Below are positions 47,489 through 60,091 of a DNA stretch of 64,000 bases, one piece after another (the first letter of the stretch is position 1; every line of letters starts with the position of its first letter). Under the pieces are notes generated by a model. It was not told the DNA's origin and ran no database searches. It saw only the letters and a list, made by a program, of their open reading frames with translations. Origin of the DNA: Pleodorina starrii. Lineage: Eukaryota; Chlorophyta; Chlorophyceae; Chlamydomonadales; Volvocaceae. The position numbers and the translations under genes are program-made. The stretch is from contig BRXU01000001.1 in NCBI GenBank assembly GCA_030267565.1, forward strand, positions 6,014,001-6,078,000, in the 5' to 3' direction.

Positions 47489-48880
47489 TTTTCCTGCCTT
47501 CGACCACCGAACGAGGCAACGAGGGAAGAGGGAGAACCCTTGCAGAGCAACAACTTTGTCAACACCAACCGCGCCCCGTACGGCGGCCGGGAGGGTTTAG
47601 GAGCGCGGTGAAAAATGGAACATTTTGCTCGCTGAGCTCGCTTAACGCATCCCAGATTGCAAGCTAGTGCTGTTGGTGCATAGCTCGATTCCAACTCGGG
47701 CGCGACCTGAATCCTTTCGCGTTGCGTCCGTATTCGCCACTACCCCGCCTAACGCTGACGGATGCACAAGTGTGAACGACTCATGCCTGAAGGAACTTTA
47801 TGTTTATCATGGCTTGTAAAGTGACCGCTTGTTTCAAGTCGCTTCCGGCACACTGTTCCAAAAACGTCGCCATAGCTCTGTTTGTGTGGTATTGACCAGC
47901 ATGAGATGATGGACCCCATGGCGACATGTATTGCGTGTCTCCGTTTTTTCATGAACTCCGCGAAGTAGGAAAGTGCCACCAGCGAGCGCAAGGTCCGACC
48001 GGTCTCGGCCCTGCAAATGTAGTATATATAGCCCATGGAGCCTGACGTGAAAAAGAAATGTTTGGGCTGGCATCTACAGGCACGCGTCAAGTTCTGCGCA
48101 GACGCTGGGTTGTCGGCTTGTCGCGTTTTCGTCCCATGGGTCTTGCCAACTGGCTTTTGAAAGCACGCAGTATCAGTTATTTTTTGTAGTTGTTCCGGCC
48201 ATCATACGTGTACACCTGATAACTTCGAAGTGTTCATATGTGTTTACCCTTCAATGATGTACAAACGCATGAGTGACGTCATGCGTCGAGGCGACCCAAG
48301 AACGTGACGGCCTCTGCCCGCGCCGTCGCAATCGTTTGCACGCACGTTCCGCACCATTCCGCAACGCAATAAAATGGAGGGCTCGCACACTACTTCATCC
48401 TTTCTGTGCTTTGATAAACAAACCACCACCAATCAAAAGGTGCGTCCCGGGAGTGGATGTTGTGTTGCACAGCACCGCAATTCCTGAAGGCTCCAACGCG
48501 TTGAGAGGGCGTTCCGACAGTCTCCGACACCGACCAGCTATCTTCTTTGTCAGGAGTCACAGACGAGCTGCAGCAATCCATAGGCAATCGGCTTCGCCAA
48601 TGACTGCGCGTTGGCGAAGTGGGGAGGTTCGGCCGCGAGGGACCGCGCCAGCCGCGGCGACCGATCACTGACGCCTTAGCCCACAGCTTCTTGGCTTGTC
48701 TGCGCGCGCGAAAGGGCCTTTCACGTCCTTATTAGGAACCTCCTGGCGTGCGAGTTCGCCGGCGCGCGCACACGCGCCCTCCTGCCGCCAACTTTGCTTA
48801 ACCTTCGCGCAGCAGTCCACCGCACGCCGGCGCTTCTGACGCGCTGCGCCAGCACATCGTCTCCGCAAGGATGCGCCATT
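47489..48880. other. divergent 5' region between eL42 and the first LEA-like paralogue
   Basis: It should hold the eL42 promoter and 5' UTR (left) and the upstream region of the plus-strand gene (right). A TATATATA-like run lies near 48011-48019. A 113-codon minus frame (47749-48090) has no recognisable domain. A missing first exon of the plus-strand gene could be here. Confidence 0.35.
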
Positions 48881-49647
48881 TTCATCGAATCTCATTTTTT
48901 GCCTGTCCGCGCCCAATTTCTCAACCGCCAATCCAACCACAGGCCCCTTCCATCTCAATTCGTCGCCACAAGGCTCTTCTGCCGACACCGAGGCCCACAC
49001 CGACCAGCCCGCCACCCCGGCGAGCCCCGGTACCACCGCCACCGCGCCTGGCCGCGCCTCCCCCGTCTCCTTCCCGCTCGGCCCTCCCTCCACTCCCAGC
49101 TCCAATCACTCCAACAGCTGCAGCACCAGCCCCCTGCTGCTCGACACCGCCAGCTCCTCGCAGATCAGGGACGCAGCCTTCGCGTCGGAGCCGCCCTCAC
49201 CCAACGACGACCTGGTGCCCATCTTGGAAGGCTCCCCGCTGCAACCGCCACCAGCTCTATCCGACCCCGACAAGCGGCAGGCCCTCGCCAGCGCCACCGC
49301 AGCGCCGTCGCCGCCGCAACAGCCGCCACCGCGGCATCGGCAGCAGAAGCTGCGACAGCAGCTGGAGGGCGCTTTTGACGCGGCCGAGCAGCCGTCCGCC
49401 ACCACGCAGCCGACCGACCCCGCCGGCGTGTACGGCGTGTACGACCCTAGCGGCGCCGTCAACTACCTGGGCGTTTCGCCGCTGTCGGGCGGAGAGGAGC
49501 GAGAGGAGGGCGAGGTCGTCACCGTCGCAACCGCCGTCACCGCGTCGTACATCGTCGACGACTCCGCCGCCGCCGCCGCTGTCGAGCAGCAAGCGGTCGA
49601 GGAGCTGTTCGAGGCAGCGGATCAGCTGCTGCTACCCGCCGTCGTCA

Positions 49648-49678
<31 letters not shown>

Positions 49679-49838
49679 GGCCGAGGAGCAGAGCGCCGCC
49701 GACGTCGCCGCCACCGCCCTTCTCCTCCTCAGCGGCCTGACAGCCGCAGTCGAGGGCAGCACCGCCGCCGCGCCCCCGACGGAGTCGACGCGCACCGAAG
49801 CCGAGACCGCCCCCGCGGGCCCCACAACAACTCCCATC
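48881..49838 (+). other. in-frame N-terminal extension of the first LEA-like paralogue, start unresolved
   Basis: The reading frame that enters the gene at 49839 stays open upstream to about 48880 with strong G/C third-position bias and a credible composition (SSSQIRDAAFASEPPSPNDD, VYGVYDPSGAVNYLGVSPL, AVEELFEAADQLLLPAVVT). This looks coding, perhaps starting at an acceptor near 48942. The other two frames are also open for hundreds of bases, so openness alone proves nothing. Paralogue 2 has no such extension. Confidence 0.4.
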
Positions 49839-52800
49839 ATGGCTACCAAGAAGTCCCCCGCGCAAGCGTCCACTGCCGCCGCCTCCTTCCCCGCCGCCGC
49901 CACCAAGACCACCGCCGCCCCCACCGCCGGCATGGGTGAGGTGGGTAGCCACCCCGAGTGGCACGACTACGCCACACTGCCCGCCCGCTACAAGACCACC
50001 GTGGAGGCGCTGCGGGTGAGTTGGAGGGGTGGAGGGGGGTGGTGAGAAGGATGAGAATGAACAATCACAGCGAAATTGCTTCGATGGAGATGGAAGGGAG
50101 ATGGTGGTGGTGGTGGTGGTGATGGGTTGGGCCTCGATTGCATGTGTGTGCGGGGTTCCCTGCGCCTTAGAGCTCACTTCCGGCGGCGCAGGGTGAGAAG
50201 TTCCACCGACCCGCGGGTCGTGCGGCGTGGACCCGCGCTTCCCGAAGGCCCCGACGCCGCGCCCCATCATCACCTCCTGCCCTCTCATCTCCCCTGCCCC
50301 TCTTCGCCGCCCCCTCCCCGCGTACCCTTGCCCTCCTTTGCCTCCTTTGCACTGCCCTTCTCTACCCTCCGCCTCCGCCACCGCCTCCGCCCAGTCTCTG
50401 GCCGCCGCTCGCACGATGGACCAGCACTGGGACGCCGCCGAGCACCTGGACGTGGAGATCACCTGGGATGTGCCCCCCATCTGGCTGCAGGTGCGGTGCG
50501 GTGCGGGGGAACGCTGCACAGGGCAATGAAGGGCAGTGAAGGGCAGGGCAGTGATCTGCGGTGCAGCAGGAACTGGCAGAAACGGGCGGATGGAGACTGC
50601 GGGGCGCAAATGGCGGATGGCGGTGGCCGCGGCCTCCTGCACGAGTCATCGCCGCCGCACTCCCCCGGCGTCCCTGCTCGCTCGCTCTTCTATCTCATCG
50701 TGCACCTGCTCCTGCGCCTCACCCGCCTCGTCGCAGCCCGACCGGCCCCCGCTCGCCTCACTCCGCCTCCTCTGTCCCTTCCCTCCCTCTCCGCCCTCCC
50801 CAACCCAGGGCCGCGAGGCGATGCGTGTGGCCGTGTGGCTGGCCAAGTGGGTGGCGCTGGTCCAGCTGGACCCCATGATGGTCAAGGTGCGCGTTTAATT
50901 GGGGTCGGGTCGGGTCGGTTGCGGCGTGTGTCGTAACGTGTATTCCGCTTCGAGGGCTTCAATGTTACATCAGCCGACCCATGGGTCACCTGAGTAAGGG
51001 CCGGGAGATGGGCGACAATGCCTGGCTTGCGTTTGCGTTTACGTTTGCCAGTCCAGGCGTATTGTGTTGTAAGGACTCTATGAGCGCGTGCACAGGTTTT
51101 GAGAAATGAAAAAGGCGATCGCGTTTTGTCGATTTTCGCGTTGCGATGTTTGTTCTGCGGGTGCTTGACTGCTTGTGGTGCTGTTTGGAGTTGCTCTCTC
51201 CGGTTGCGCCTTTCTCCGCATTGCGTCGCCGTTTCACACAACGCCTAATGCCTCGCTGCCTCATCCTCCGACCCCGTCCACGCACGTCCGCCGCCTCCTC
51301 TCCTGCCGTACCCTGCCGTACAGATGGCCGAGCTGGACGACAAGCGCACCCAGCTTGACATGCTCGTCCAGGCCACCATCCGCCACCATCGGCCCTGGTG
51401 GCTGCCGGTCACCTGGCTGCTGCCCAACTGGACCCTCACGGTGAGGGGCTGCTGCTGCTGCTGCTGCTGCTGGGGTTTCAGGGCTGGGGTCAGGATGGGG
51501 GTGGGATCTTTGTGAGAGAAATACAAGGGGGGCCGCTGGGGGGTCATTAGAACGGCGGTGGGGGTTGGAGGCCGATTACGAGCCCCCTGCTGCGCATGCA
51601 ACCCCCAACAACCGCCCCAATGCCCCCGCCTGTACCTGCCCCACCTGCCAACACCTGCCAACACCTGCCAATACCTGCCAACACCTGCTCCCTCGCTCGT
51701 ACTTCAGGCTACCGTGAAGCTGCGCATCAGCAAGGGCCCCGCAGCTGACGGCTCCAAGGACGTGGTCACTCGCATCGACGGCAGTCTGCACAACCTGGGC
51801 AAGCTGCCGCTGCCGGTGAGAGGTCCGACTGGCTGGCTGGCTGGATGGATGATTTTTGAGTCGCTGGCTGGTTGATTAGGTGACTTAAAGCCTTGTCAAG
51901 CAGCAGGACACACACACGGGGCAGAGGGCGCGGGGTCAGGGCCGGGTGTTTGGCTGTTTGCATACTGGACCGGTACTTGAGTGATGGGCGCGATCTTGAA
52001 TGGTCTACAAGGCGGGACGATTCGGCATGACGGCGGCGGTGTGACAAAGGGGCTCCGGGCAGTGCAGTGCAGTGAAGTGCAGTGCAGTGCAGTGCAGTGA
52101 GAGATTCTGTGTGGGATAAAAAGCAGATAGCACAGCGAAGGGACGGAGACGAAGTGTGGGAGTGCCACTGTGGGGCTCATTGCGGCTCACGGGATGTAGA
52201 GGAAGGGTTGTCGCCGATGCCACGCGCCCCTTCACCCCTGAAACCCTTAACGCCTTCACCCACTTTTTAAGAAAAACCCACATCAACCCCTAAGCCCCAC
52301 GCACCACTCGGAGCCCCTCGCCGCTCTTCGCCGCATCTCCTCGCTACGATCTCGTCTGTAATCCCCTCCCTCCCTCCCTCGCTCGTTCCCCCGTCCTCCT
52401 CTCCTGCCCCTGTGTACTTCAGCTCCGGCTGCTCAACGGCGCGGTGATGGGCTACCTGCCCTCCGCCACCGAGACCTTCTGGTCGCCATTCGTGGGACTA
52501 CTGGGAGATCCCTCGTACCGCAACCGCGCCGAGGAGCACCCCACCATAGTCTATAAGGCCACCACCGCGGCGCAGGCGGCAGCCACCACCGCCGCCGAGC
52601 GGACCCACGCCACGGTGACGTCGGCCGTGGGCGGTGCCCGGGCGACCGTCGAGTCCGCAGCCGACACCGTCGCCGGCGCGGCTGACCGCGTGGCGGACAC
52701 TGCCGCGGCCGCCGCCAGCGGCGCCGGCGGCGGCGTGATCGGCGGCGCCAAGCACCTGGCGCACGACACGGCGGAGGCGGTGCGCGGCGCGGTGCACGAC

Positions 52801-52896
52801 GTCGCCGGCGCGGTCAAGGGCGGCGTGGCGGCGGGGGCGGAGAAGGTGACGGAGGTTGCGGGCAAGGCCAAGAAGGCCGTGGTGGGACAGGCCTGA
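49839..52896 (+). CDS. LEA-tailed protein of unknown function, paralogue 1
   Basis: Exons 49839-50015, 50395-50490, 50809-50886, 51324-51440, 51708-51815 and 52423-52896, all phase 0; 349 residues from the ATG at 49839, almost the same length as paralogue 2. After an A/T/P-rich leader comes a conserved core: EWHDYATLPARYKTTVEALR, EHLDVEITWDVPPIWLQ, LAKWVALVQLDPMMVK, RPWWLPVTWLLPNWTLT, LHNLGKLPLPLRLLNGAVMG and YLPSATETFWSPFVGLLGDP. The strand-rich core has an NTF2-like feel, but this is only an impression. The last ~130 residues are Ala-rich amphipathic repeats (AEAVRGAVHDVAGAVKGGVA) like LEA or apolipoprotein-type helices. Function unknown; a stress or lipid-surface role is speculative. The true start may be far upstream. 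Confidence 0.75.
51641..51690. repeat. (ACACCTGCCA)n decamer array in intron
   Basis: Four to five units of a 10-bp motif, one with a substitution, just upstream of exon 5 of paralogue 1. Confidence 0.85.
52060..52100. repeat. (GTGCA)n array in intron
   Basis: About eight units of a five-base repeat with one substitution, in intron 5 of paralogue 1. Confidence 0.85.
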
Positions 52897-53553
52897 AAGA
52901 AAGAGACCAGCGGCCAGTGTGGGGAAATGGGGGGAATGGCGCTGCGGCGGATATGCCAGGACCGTCGTCGATTGGTGCAGTCGTTGACCGTTGACTAATG
53001 CAGGGCGAGAGTGGGGCCCAAGCTTTTTCGCACGCCTGAATCTTGGGATCAGTAGATGTAGCGTGCAGTTGCTAAATAATAGTTCAGTGTCTGGTGTTTG
53101 GTGGGCTGGGCCCCGGACGTCAGGAGTGGGTAGGGTAGATCCGTTGGTCGTTAGGCCGGAAAGCGGTTTCAAAAGTGTATGTAGGTGTTGCATGATGTCG
53201 TGTGGCGCTTGCTTGACAGCAAATGCTACTCAAGCTGTTGTTTATTAAACGGAATTACGATGCACTCGCATTCACAAGGGTGTGCATGTTATCGCCGACT
53301 TCAGTTGCAGCACTTTGCCCTGTAATGAGGGATGTTGGCTTGTGGTTTTGCGAGCTATACAAGCTACAGCGTAATAAATTAATGAGACAGCATGGCCTGG
53401 GCTCACGCGAGGGAAAAACCAGTGCGACCGAACGCGCCCATGCGAAAGGTGGTAACTTATCCTAAGGCAGCAATCCAGGGCATAAAGGGGATGTGATATG
53501 AATAGTCCGTTTAATTCCACGGATAAGTGAAAGACACTCCCCCTGTCCCCGCG
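52897..53553. other. 3' UTR of paralogue 1 and promoter of the SGNH gene
   Basis: No separate gene. A TGTAA lies at 53321-53325. Confidence 0.45.
53321..53325 (+). terminator. TGTAA poly(A) signal of paralogue 1
   Basis: TGTAA 425 nt after the stop codon at 52896. Confidence 0.45.
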
Positions 53554-56500
53554 ATGCTTCGCGGGACATGGCTGTCACCTCTTCAGCTCACCCTTACTCT
53601 GCTACTATCCTTTGACTGGGCTTCACACTTGACTCTTGCAACCGACGATGCATTATCCTGGGCGCTGGAATCCGACAACGTCAAAGCGGCACGCACCGCT
53701 GTGAAGCAGCAGCTGCTCTGGCGCCGGTCCTTCCCGCATGTGTCAGTCAGCGGGGCCCCCCTGGACAACCTCCTCGGGCCACTGCTGGACTACCGCTTCC
53801 TGCTCCCCGCGCAGCAGCTGAAGGCGGGCGTAGCATACGCGGGCGCGCGGCGGCGTCTGCGCCGCTTCGTCCGGGACCTACTGAGCGGTCAGCGGGCCCT
53901 CAAGATTGGAATCGTCGGAGGCAGGTGGGACTGGCGCTGATCGGGCTCGGTTGCCGTACTCAAGGAGCCATCTGCGCCCGTCATGCCGCGCCGTCCTGGG
54001 CCTATGGGATACGAGAGCACTTCACAGTGCAGCCCCCAGGACGCGCAACGACCTCCCCCCCCCCGTCTGCCCCCGGACCCCGACTGCACTGCCCTCGCTC
54101 CGCTCGCCCCCTGCCTCCGCCCTCCTCCCCTTTCCTCGCCCCCTGCCTCACTCCGTGCCTTCCCTCTCGCCGGTGTGTCCGATCAGTATTTCCTGGGGCC
54201 AGGGCGCCAGCGCCATCGGGACCACCGACTGGTTCAGCCTGCTGGCCAGATGGATGGTGGGTGGGTGGGAGGGTATAAAGAGAATTCCGCAGCGGAGAAG
54301 GAGGGACCGGACGGATGCCAAATGAATGGATGGTTGATGGGTGGAAGGCTGGGTGAGTGGCACACTTCGAGCCAGCCATGGAGGGATTGCAAAGCTGTGA
54401 GCTGACCCTCCCCCCCCTTGCGACAGCCCAGCTCAGCTCAGCTGTGGGGGGCTTGAGTCGACGCGTGGGTGCGTGGGGCAGGGAGATGGCCTCGTTCCAA
54501 AGGGCACATGGGGGATGGCGACTCGCGGCTCGGAAGGACCTTTTGTGTGCAGTGTCCTGCAGGTTGTTCTGAGGCCGCGCAGCCCAGCACTTTCGGGACG
54601 CCGTACCTGTCCTTCTTGCGCTCTCTCGTGTTCATCGGAGGGGTGGGGTGGTGTTGAGGCCATCACGTCGCGCCGGGGGACGCCGCCGCCGCCGCCGCCG
54701 CAGATCGAGACCTTCCCGGCGGCGCGCATCACAGCACGCAATGGTGCCGTGCCCGCCACGCCGTCGTCGTACATGGTCATGTGCCTGGAGCAATCCGTCG
54801 ACCCGGATGTGGACCTGGTGTTGGTAGAGTACGGCATGAATGACGGTGAGTACGGCACGAAACGAGTACGGCATACGTATGGGCCGGCACGGGTTGCCGC
54901 CCTTACTCCCCGCACCCCGCCCTGGATGAGCGCGGCTAGCATGCACCCCGACGAGGCCATCGGTACTGCAACCCCACACGCACACTCGCGCTTTTCGTCG
55001 CCCGTTTCTTGCCGAGCCGCCACCACCGCGCAACAAAGCATACCGTAAATCGGGGATTTATGCGTCCCGCCGCCACCGCGTCCGCTGCCGCGTTGCTCGC
55101 AGCCGCCGCCAGATCCCACGTGCTGCCCAGACTTGATCGCCCGAGCCCGTGTGCGACCCGCTGTGTCCTGATCAGGCTACGACGTCGTCATCACGCAGAA
55201 CTCGGCCGCCAAGCCAATGGAGCGCCTGATCCGGAGGTTGCTGGCGCTGCCGGGGAAGCCGGCGGTTATCATGATGCAGGTACGACAGTGCGGTACGGTA
55301 CGGCACGGTGGCGCGTGCGTGTCCCCTGCCGGCCGGCCTGACAGACCGGGTGTACATCTCGCCACCGCAGCCACTCAATGCGGCGGTTCAATTGACCGCG
55401 AATACCGGTACTGGCCACAGGTTCCGATGTACGGCATGGCTATGGAGAAGGGCAGTTCGCAGCACCGCGGCTTTTACTTCACCAACGAGGATGTGGATGG
55501 TGGGTTGGGTTGGGGTGGCAAGGGGAGGGGAGGGGAGGGGGGGCAGGGGCGTGCGGAAAGTGGCGGAAGAGTTGTGCTGGCAGGAGGAGGAAACGTCTAT
55601 CATGGGTCAAGTACTTCGAGGCACTTTCCCGACCTAACCCGATCTGGCGGTCTTCTGAGACTTCACTCGTGCTCAATGAGGGCACGCAGTTGCGCTACCC
55701 GGGTCGCTCGCATTGTTTCTCTCCTGTGCGCCCTCCGTTGATTTAACCGGGCGTATAAACCCCGCTCGCCCCCTGCTCGACCCACACAAAGACTGGGCCC
55801 ATGGGTCGAGGCTGGGCCCATGGGTCGAGGCTGGGCCCATGGGTCGAAGCTGGGCCCATGGGCCGAGGCTGGGCCCATGGGTCGAGGCTGGGCCCATGGG
55901 TCGAGACTGAACCACCTGCCTGCCTGCCCCCTGCCTTGACGGCTGCACGCAGCGGCGCTGGCCCACTATTACGACGTGCCGTACCTTTCCCTGCGTACGG
56001 CGTTGTACCGGCTGGCGGCGGTGGATCGTGTCCCCGGTTGGCGCTGGCAGGACGTCTTTGCAGGTGACCGGGACCGGGACCGGGTGCGGGAGCTGATGCG
56101 ACATGGGGCATAGGAGCGAGAGTGGGTGCGGGTGACCGGATGCGGGAGCGAGTCTGCGAAAGCGGGTGCGGGTCCGGGTCCGGGGCTAGGGTTCAGCCCG
56201 GGACGCGTTAGGCCCGGCACTGGCGCCGGGAAGGGGTTGGTTGGGATTCGGCAACAATAAGAGCTTCCGTGGCTGGTGTGTTGGCCGAGAGGGAGAGGAA
56301 GTCTGAGGGCGGACTCGATAACCCTCACTGCGCGAAGACGTGCTGCGAAGTGGCCCCACCAACCGCCGACCAAACCGTCAACCGCCCTCAACCGCAGACT
56401 TCCACCCCGGCGACACGGGTTTCCACGTGATGGCGGATCTTGTCGTACACCTGTTACAGAGTACGGCAGTGGAGCTGGCCACAACCGACCCGTGGGTCAC

Positions 56501-58761
56501 TGACGACGCGGTGGCTCCCTCCCGCCCCCTGCCGCCGCCCATGTACCCGGGTGGGTTCGGGGCTTGGGGGTGTCACCAAGTGCCGGCTGGGGCAGATCGG
56601 GTTGGGGAAGTGGGGCGTGGCGTGGGTCGGGTAACTGTGGTACCTGCACTGCCAAGTGCCAACACAGGGACGAAGGACGAAGGAGGAGCCAGCCCCCTCT
56701 GAACCGCTGGCCGCTTGCCGGGTGGGCGTATGCCCTGACGCCGCCGAAGGATGTTGTCCTCGAACGTGGTCTGGGCTCAGCGCCCCGCTCGTGTCGTTTC
56801 CCATATATCGCTGAAAACCCTCTCTCCGCCTCCCTCTCGCCCCTCCCAGGCAACGAGCCCCCCAGCGGCACCATGTGCGTTGTCGGGGGGGGCTTCCCGC
56901 ACCTCATCACTGCCAACACGGGCTTCACCTTCCGCAATGAGGCAACCAATACCACCACCACCACCACCAACGCCACATCCCTCCCTGCACCCGCCACCGC
57001 AACCTCCACCAGCAACGAAAGGAGCAGCAGCAACAGCAGCAGCAGCAGCGCCAACCGCACTGCGGCGGCCACTAAGCGGCCGCGTGTGAAACCCAAGTGG
57101 GGCTTTGTGGCCAACTGGTCGGACCCCGCCACGCAGCCGCAGCCGCGCCTGGTGATGCGACTGGACACGCGGAGGCCGTCGGCGCTGCTGGAGCAGGGGG
57201 CCAGAGTGCCACTGTATGTACTGCATCTGAGGTCGTACAAGAACATGGGACGAGCGGAGATGAGGTGCGTGTGGAGCGCGGCGGGGGCCCGTTGACCTCC
57301 ATTGGGCGCTTGTGGGCGGGCAGGAGGCAGGCGGAAAGTCGGGGAGGTGGGGATGTACGGAAACCATGGGTGGGGAGGGTAAGTACCGGGGGAGATGGGC
57401 GCGCGGGAGCGGGAGTGGGAGCAGCGGGGATGGAGGTCGGCGAGGGTTTGGGGCCCACTGCAGCACCAACAGCGGCGCAGGGGCTGGGCTGGGCTGGGCT
57501 GGGCTGGGTATTTCTCCGGACATGCAGCCCCCTTCCAGACCCGCTCCACCCTCGGATGACCTTGAGAGTGTTGGACGACACCACCCAGCCCCTCGTCCCG
57601 CCTGGAGCATTGGCCACCCACCCAGGGCACGTCGACCAACTCCTGACCCTTCTCGACCCTGTGGCCACGATCTTCGGTGCTTCTATCCTGCCTACCCCTC
57701 CTTCCACTGTCCCTCCCACACACGCCCCTCCCCCAGCTGTGTTTTGGGCTGCTCCTGCTCCCCCCTGGTCGTGGATGCCCACATTACGGAGCACGTGTCC
57801 CAGGTGGGGGCGAGAACGGGGGTGGGCAAACGTGCCGGGGACAGGGGCGGCAAGTCGCTGGGATGCAGCTCCAGCTCCCGGGTTCGCTGCCGCTGCTGGT
57901 GTTGGTGTTGGTGTTGGTGGGCAAACCCTGATCTGGGTTGGGGGAAGATGAGTGTCAGGCCGTGGGTTTGCTCCCGATGCGACTCACGGGGATGAGGCCG
58001 TCACCACTCGGCCAGCGCCCCCGGGGCTGCGCCGCTGCGACGCGGCACCGGCAGCCGCGCCCACCCCAAGCTGCCCTCCACCCCTCCCGTCACGTCCCGT
58101 CCCAGCCAACATCACCCCTCCCCGCCTCCCGAACCCCTCCGCCCCTCCCGTCCTCCCTCCGCTCCAGACCTACCTGGCCCGCCTCAACGTCACCCAATCG
58201 GCCCAATGTGAGGTGGCGGTCAAGGTGCTGCGGGAGACCAGCAGCGGACAGCGCAAATTCAAGGTGGGTCTCAATCTCTGTGTATGTATGTGCGTGTGTG
58301 TGTCATACGGACAAACGCAAAGGCGCCGACATTCAAGGCCCTGCGTGATTGGAAGCGCGCCTGCAAGAGCTGCAGCGGGGACACGCGGTCTCCGGGTTGC
58401 TGCCCCGGCTCCCCCTCCAGTGTCTCGCCCCGCCGCTGCCCCGCCCCACCCAGCTCTGCTCTCCTCAGCTCCCCTCCCGCTGTCCCGCTGTCCTGCCGCA
58501 CAGGTGTCGGGTGTGGTGGTGAGCGAGACAGGCGGCGACACAACCGTCCTGGAGCGCATGTCGGACCCGCGGGGCTACTGGGAGGTGGGGCGATTCCACA
58601 CGGGGGATCTGCCCATGGCGACATACGGCAGAGAGTCCGGAGGCGCGGAGGGGGACGTCAGTGGCGGGGGCGGGAGCGGGGGCGGCAGCGCAAGCGCAAG
58701 CGGCAGCAGTGCATCTGGCAAGGACGCCGTAGCGGCGATAGCGGCCGTGGCAGCCGGTTGA
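53554..58761 (+). CDS. secreted SGNH/GDSL hydrolase-like protein
   Basis: Eleven phase-matched exons: 53554-53924, 54187-54256, 54704-54845, 55176-55279, 55421-55499, 55953-56063, 56398-56550, 56850-57264, 57737-57803, 58168-58263, 58504-58761; 621 residues. The start at 53554 opens a signal peptide (LSPLQLTLTLLLSFDWASHL). Hydrolase blocks: IGIVGGSISWGQGAS (nucleophile Ser), VLVEYGMND (oxyanion Asn), and FADFHPGDTGFHVMADLVVH (Asp/His). LAHYYDVPYLSLRTALY is typical of the algal and plant members. After a Thr/Asn/Ser linker (exon 8) comes a beta-rich C-terminal domain (WGFVANWSDPATQPQPRLVM through VVVSETGGDTTVL), and a Gly/Ser/Ala tail. Such enzymes remove acyl or acetyl groups from lipids or polysaccharides; the substrate is not evident. 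The Asp-x-His spacing in the last block is one residue tighter than the usual D-x-x-H. Confidence 0.87.
55793..55906. repeat. 19-bp minisatellite, six copies, in intron 5 of SGNH gene
   Basis: Unit CTGGGCCCATGGGTCGAGG, six tandem copies with three substitutions overall. Each unit contains a GGCCCATGGGTC core related to the dispersed GACCC-NN-GGGTC motif. Confidence 0.95.
57481..57508. repeat. (GGGCT)n array in intron
   Basis: Five to six GGGCT units in intron 8 of the SGNH gene. The evenly spaced GGG runs could form a G-quadruplex in the transcript. Confidence 0.9.
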
Positions 58762-60091
58762 GGCGCTCTGTTGGGTGGTGGGGTGGTGGGTGCGGGGCCC
58801 CACCTGGAGCGCTGGGCCCCCTGTGTTGGGGGGAGGGACGTGGGGCCTCCGCCGGTTGCGCGGGTGTGCATGGCCCCCCGGTGTATCTACACGGACTCAG
58901 CGCACGGTCGGGGCGGACTGTGCCCGACGTCGCGAACATACCGGTACCGTACCCGGGTGCGACAACAAAGGAGCGAAGGGCGAGGAGGAATGTTGGTGCG
59001 ACAATGCGGTTGCAGCGGCGCGGCGATATGCTGGTGGTGGTGGGGTTGGTGGTGGTGGTGGTGGGATGCAAGCTGTGAGGAGGCAGTCCGGTGGTGGTGA
59101 GGCTGTGCGAGGTGTGCTGCTGAAGGGTATCAGAGAAGAGTGTCGAAACTGACTGGGTAGGTGGGTAGGTGGGTAGGTGGGTACCCTCCCTGGAGGGATG
59201 ACAACCCCCCTGGATGGAGGAGGGCGTGGAGGAGGGTAGGGACGCGGCGCAGCTCCCGAGGGCCCTTTCCCCCAGCCCCCCGCGTTCCCCTCGCCCCGGG
59301 CCGTTCTTATTACCCTCCAGAAATCGGCCTGATAGCTGCTTGGAACAGCGCGGAGAGCCTGTATGACAGCCCGGCCCGCAAAGCCGCAATGGGAGACCCT
59401 TTGGGAGACCCCTTTCATGGCGCGCATGACTGGATTCGTTCGTTACTTTCCAGCTTGGCGGGCTGGCTCAGCCGACATCCAACTCCACACCTGCCGTATT
59501 ATATATAGAGACCCTTCGATTTACTTTCTGCGGCGACGCGGTACTGTTCCTCGGGTGCGTAGTGCTGGGCGCACGAAGTGAGAAAAGGCTCTCGGGTGCG
59601 CGGTTTTGGGCGGCAAGAGCAGCGCAGCTGCTGCGACCCACGGGTCGGTCACGCCCCCTGCTGGCAATCCTGCGGATCCCAAGTTCCCAACACCTAACGA
59701 TGTCCGCATCTGTACTTCTATAGATATCCATTGGGGAACAGCGACCCAAAAACACTCAAGAGGAAGAAGAATCCATTCATTGGCAAAAGGGACGGACGGA
59801 AGGCACGAAAACGTCGGACCTTAGGCGGGAATGTTGTCATCCGCCTCGGTCGTCGTACATCGAGCGCAACGGCGCCGGGTGTGCGTTCCGCTGTTAAGGT
59901 TCGCTGCCGCTGCGGAAATACCGCACTCACCTGCAGGAGCCGAAGCCCTTGGCGCGCAAACATACAAATTTCCTTGACGTCCAATTGAAAGCCTCCCGAG
60001 ACGCACAGCCCTCGCCGATCTTCGACCACCCGATCCGACCCGACCCGACCGCGGCGTTCTTCCGGGACACTCCGTCCGCCTCCCTCTGAAG
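58762..60091. other. 3' UTR of the SGNH gene and promoter of paralogue 2
   Basis: No gene seen. It includes GT-rich and TGGG-rich low-complexity stretches (59020-59070, 59155-59185). I did not find a convincing TGTAA near the SGNH stop. Confidence 0.4.

Noticed and set aside
48871..49740. 290-codon plus-strand frame starting MRHFHRISFF, Pro/Ser/Arg-rich
   Set aside because: It overlaps the frame that joins paralogue 1 in phase; its composition is that of an out-of-frame reading of biased coding DNA.
55801..56067. Frames with GPWVEAGPMGR-type peptide repeats
   Set aside because: These come from the 19-bp minisatellite inside an SGNH-gene intron.
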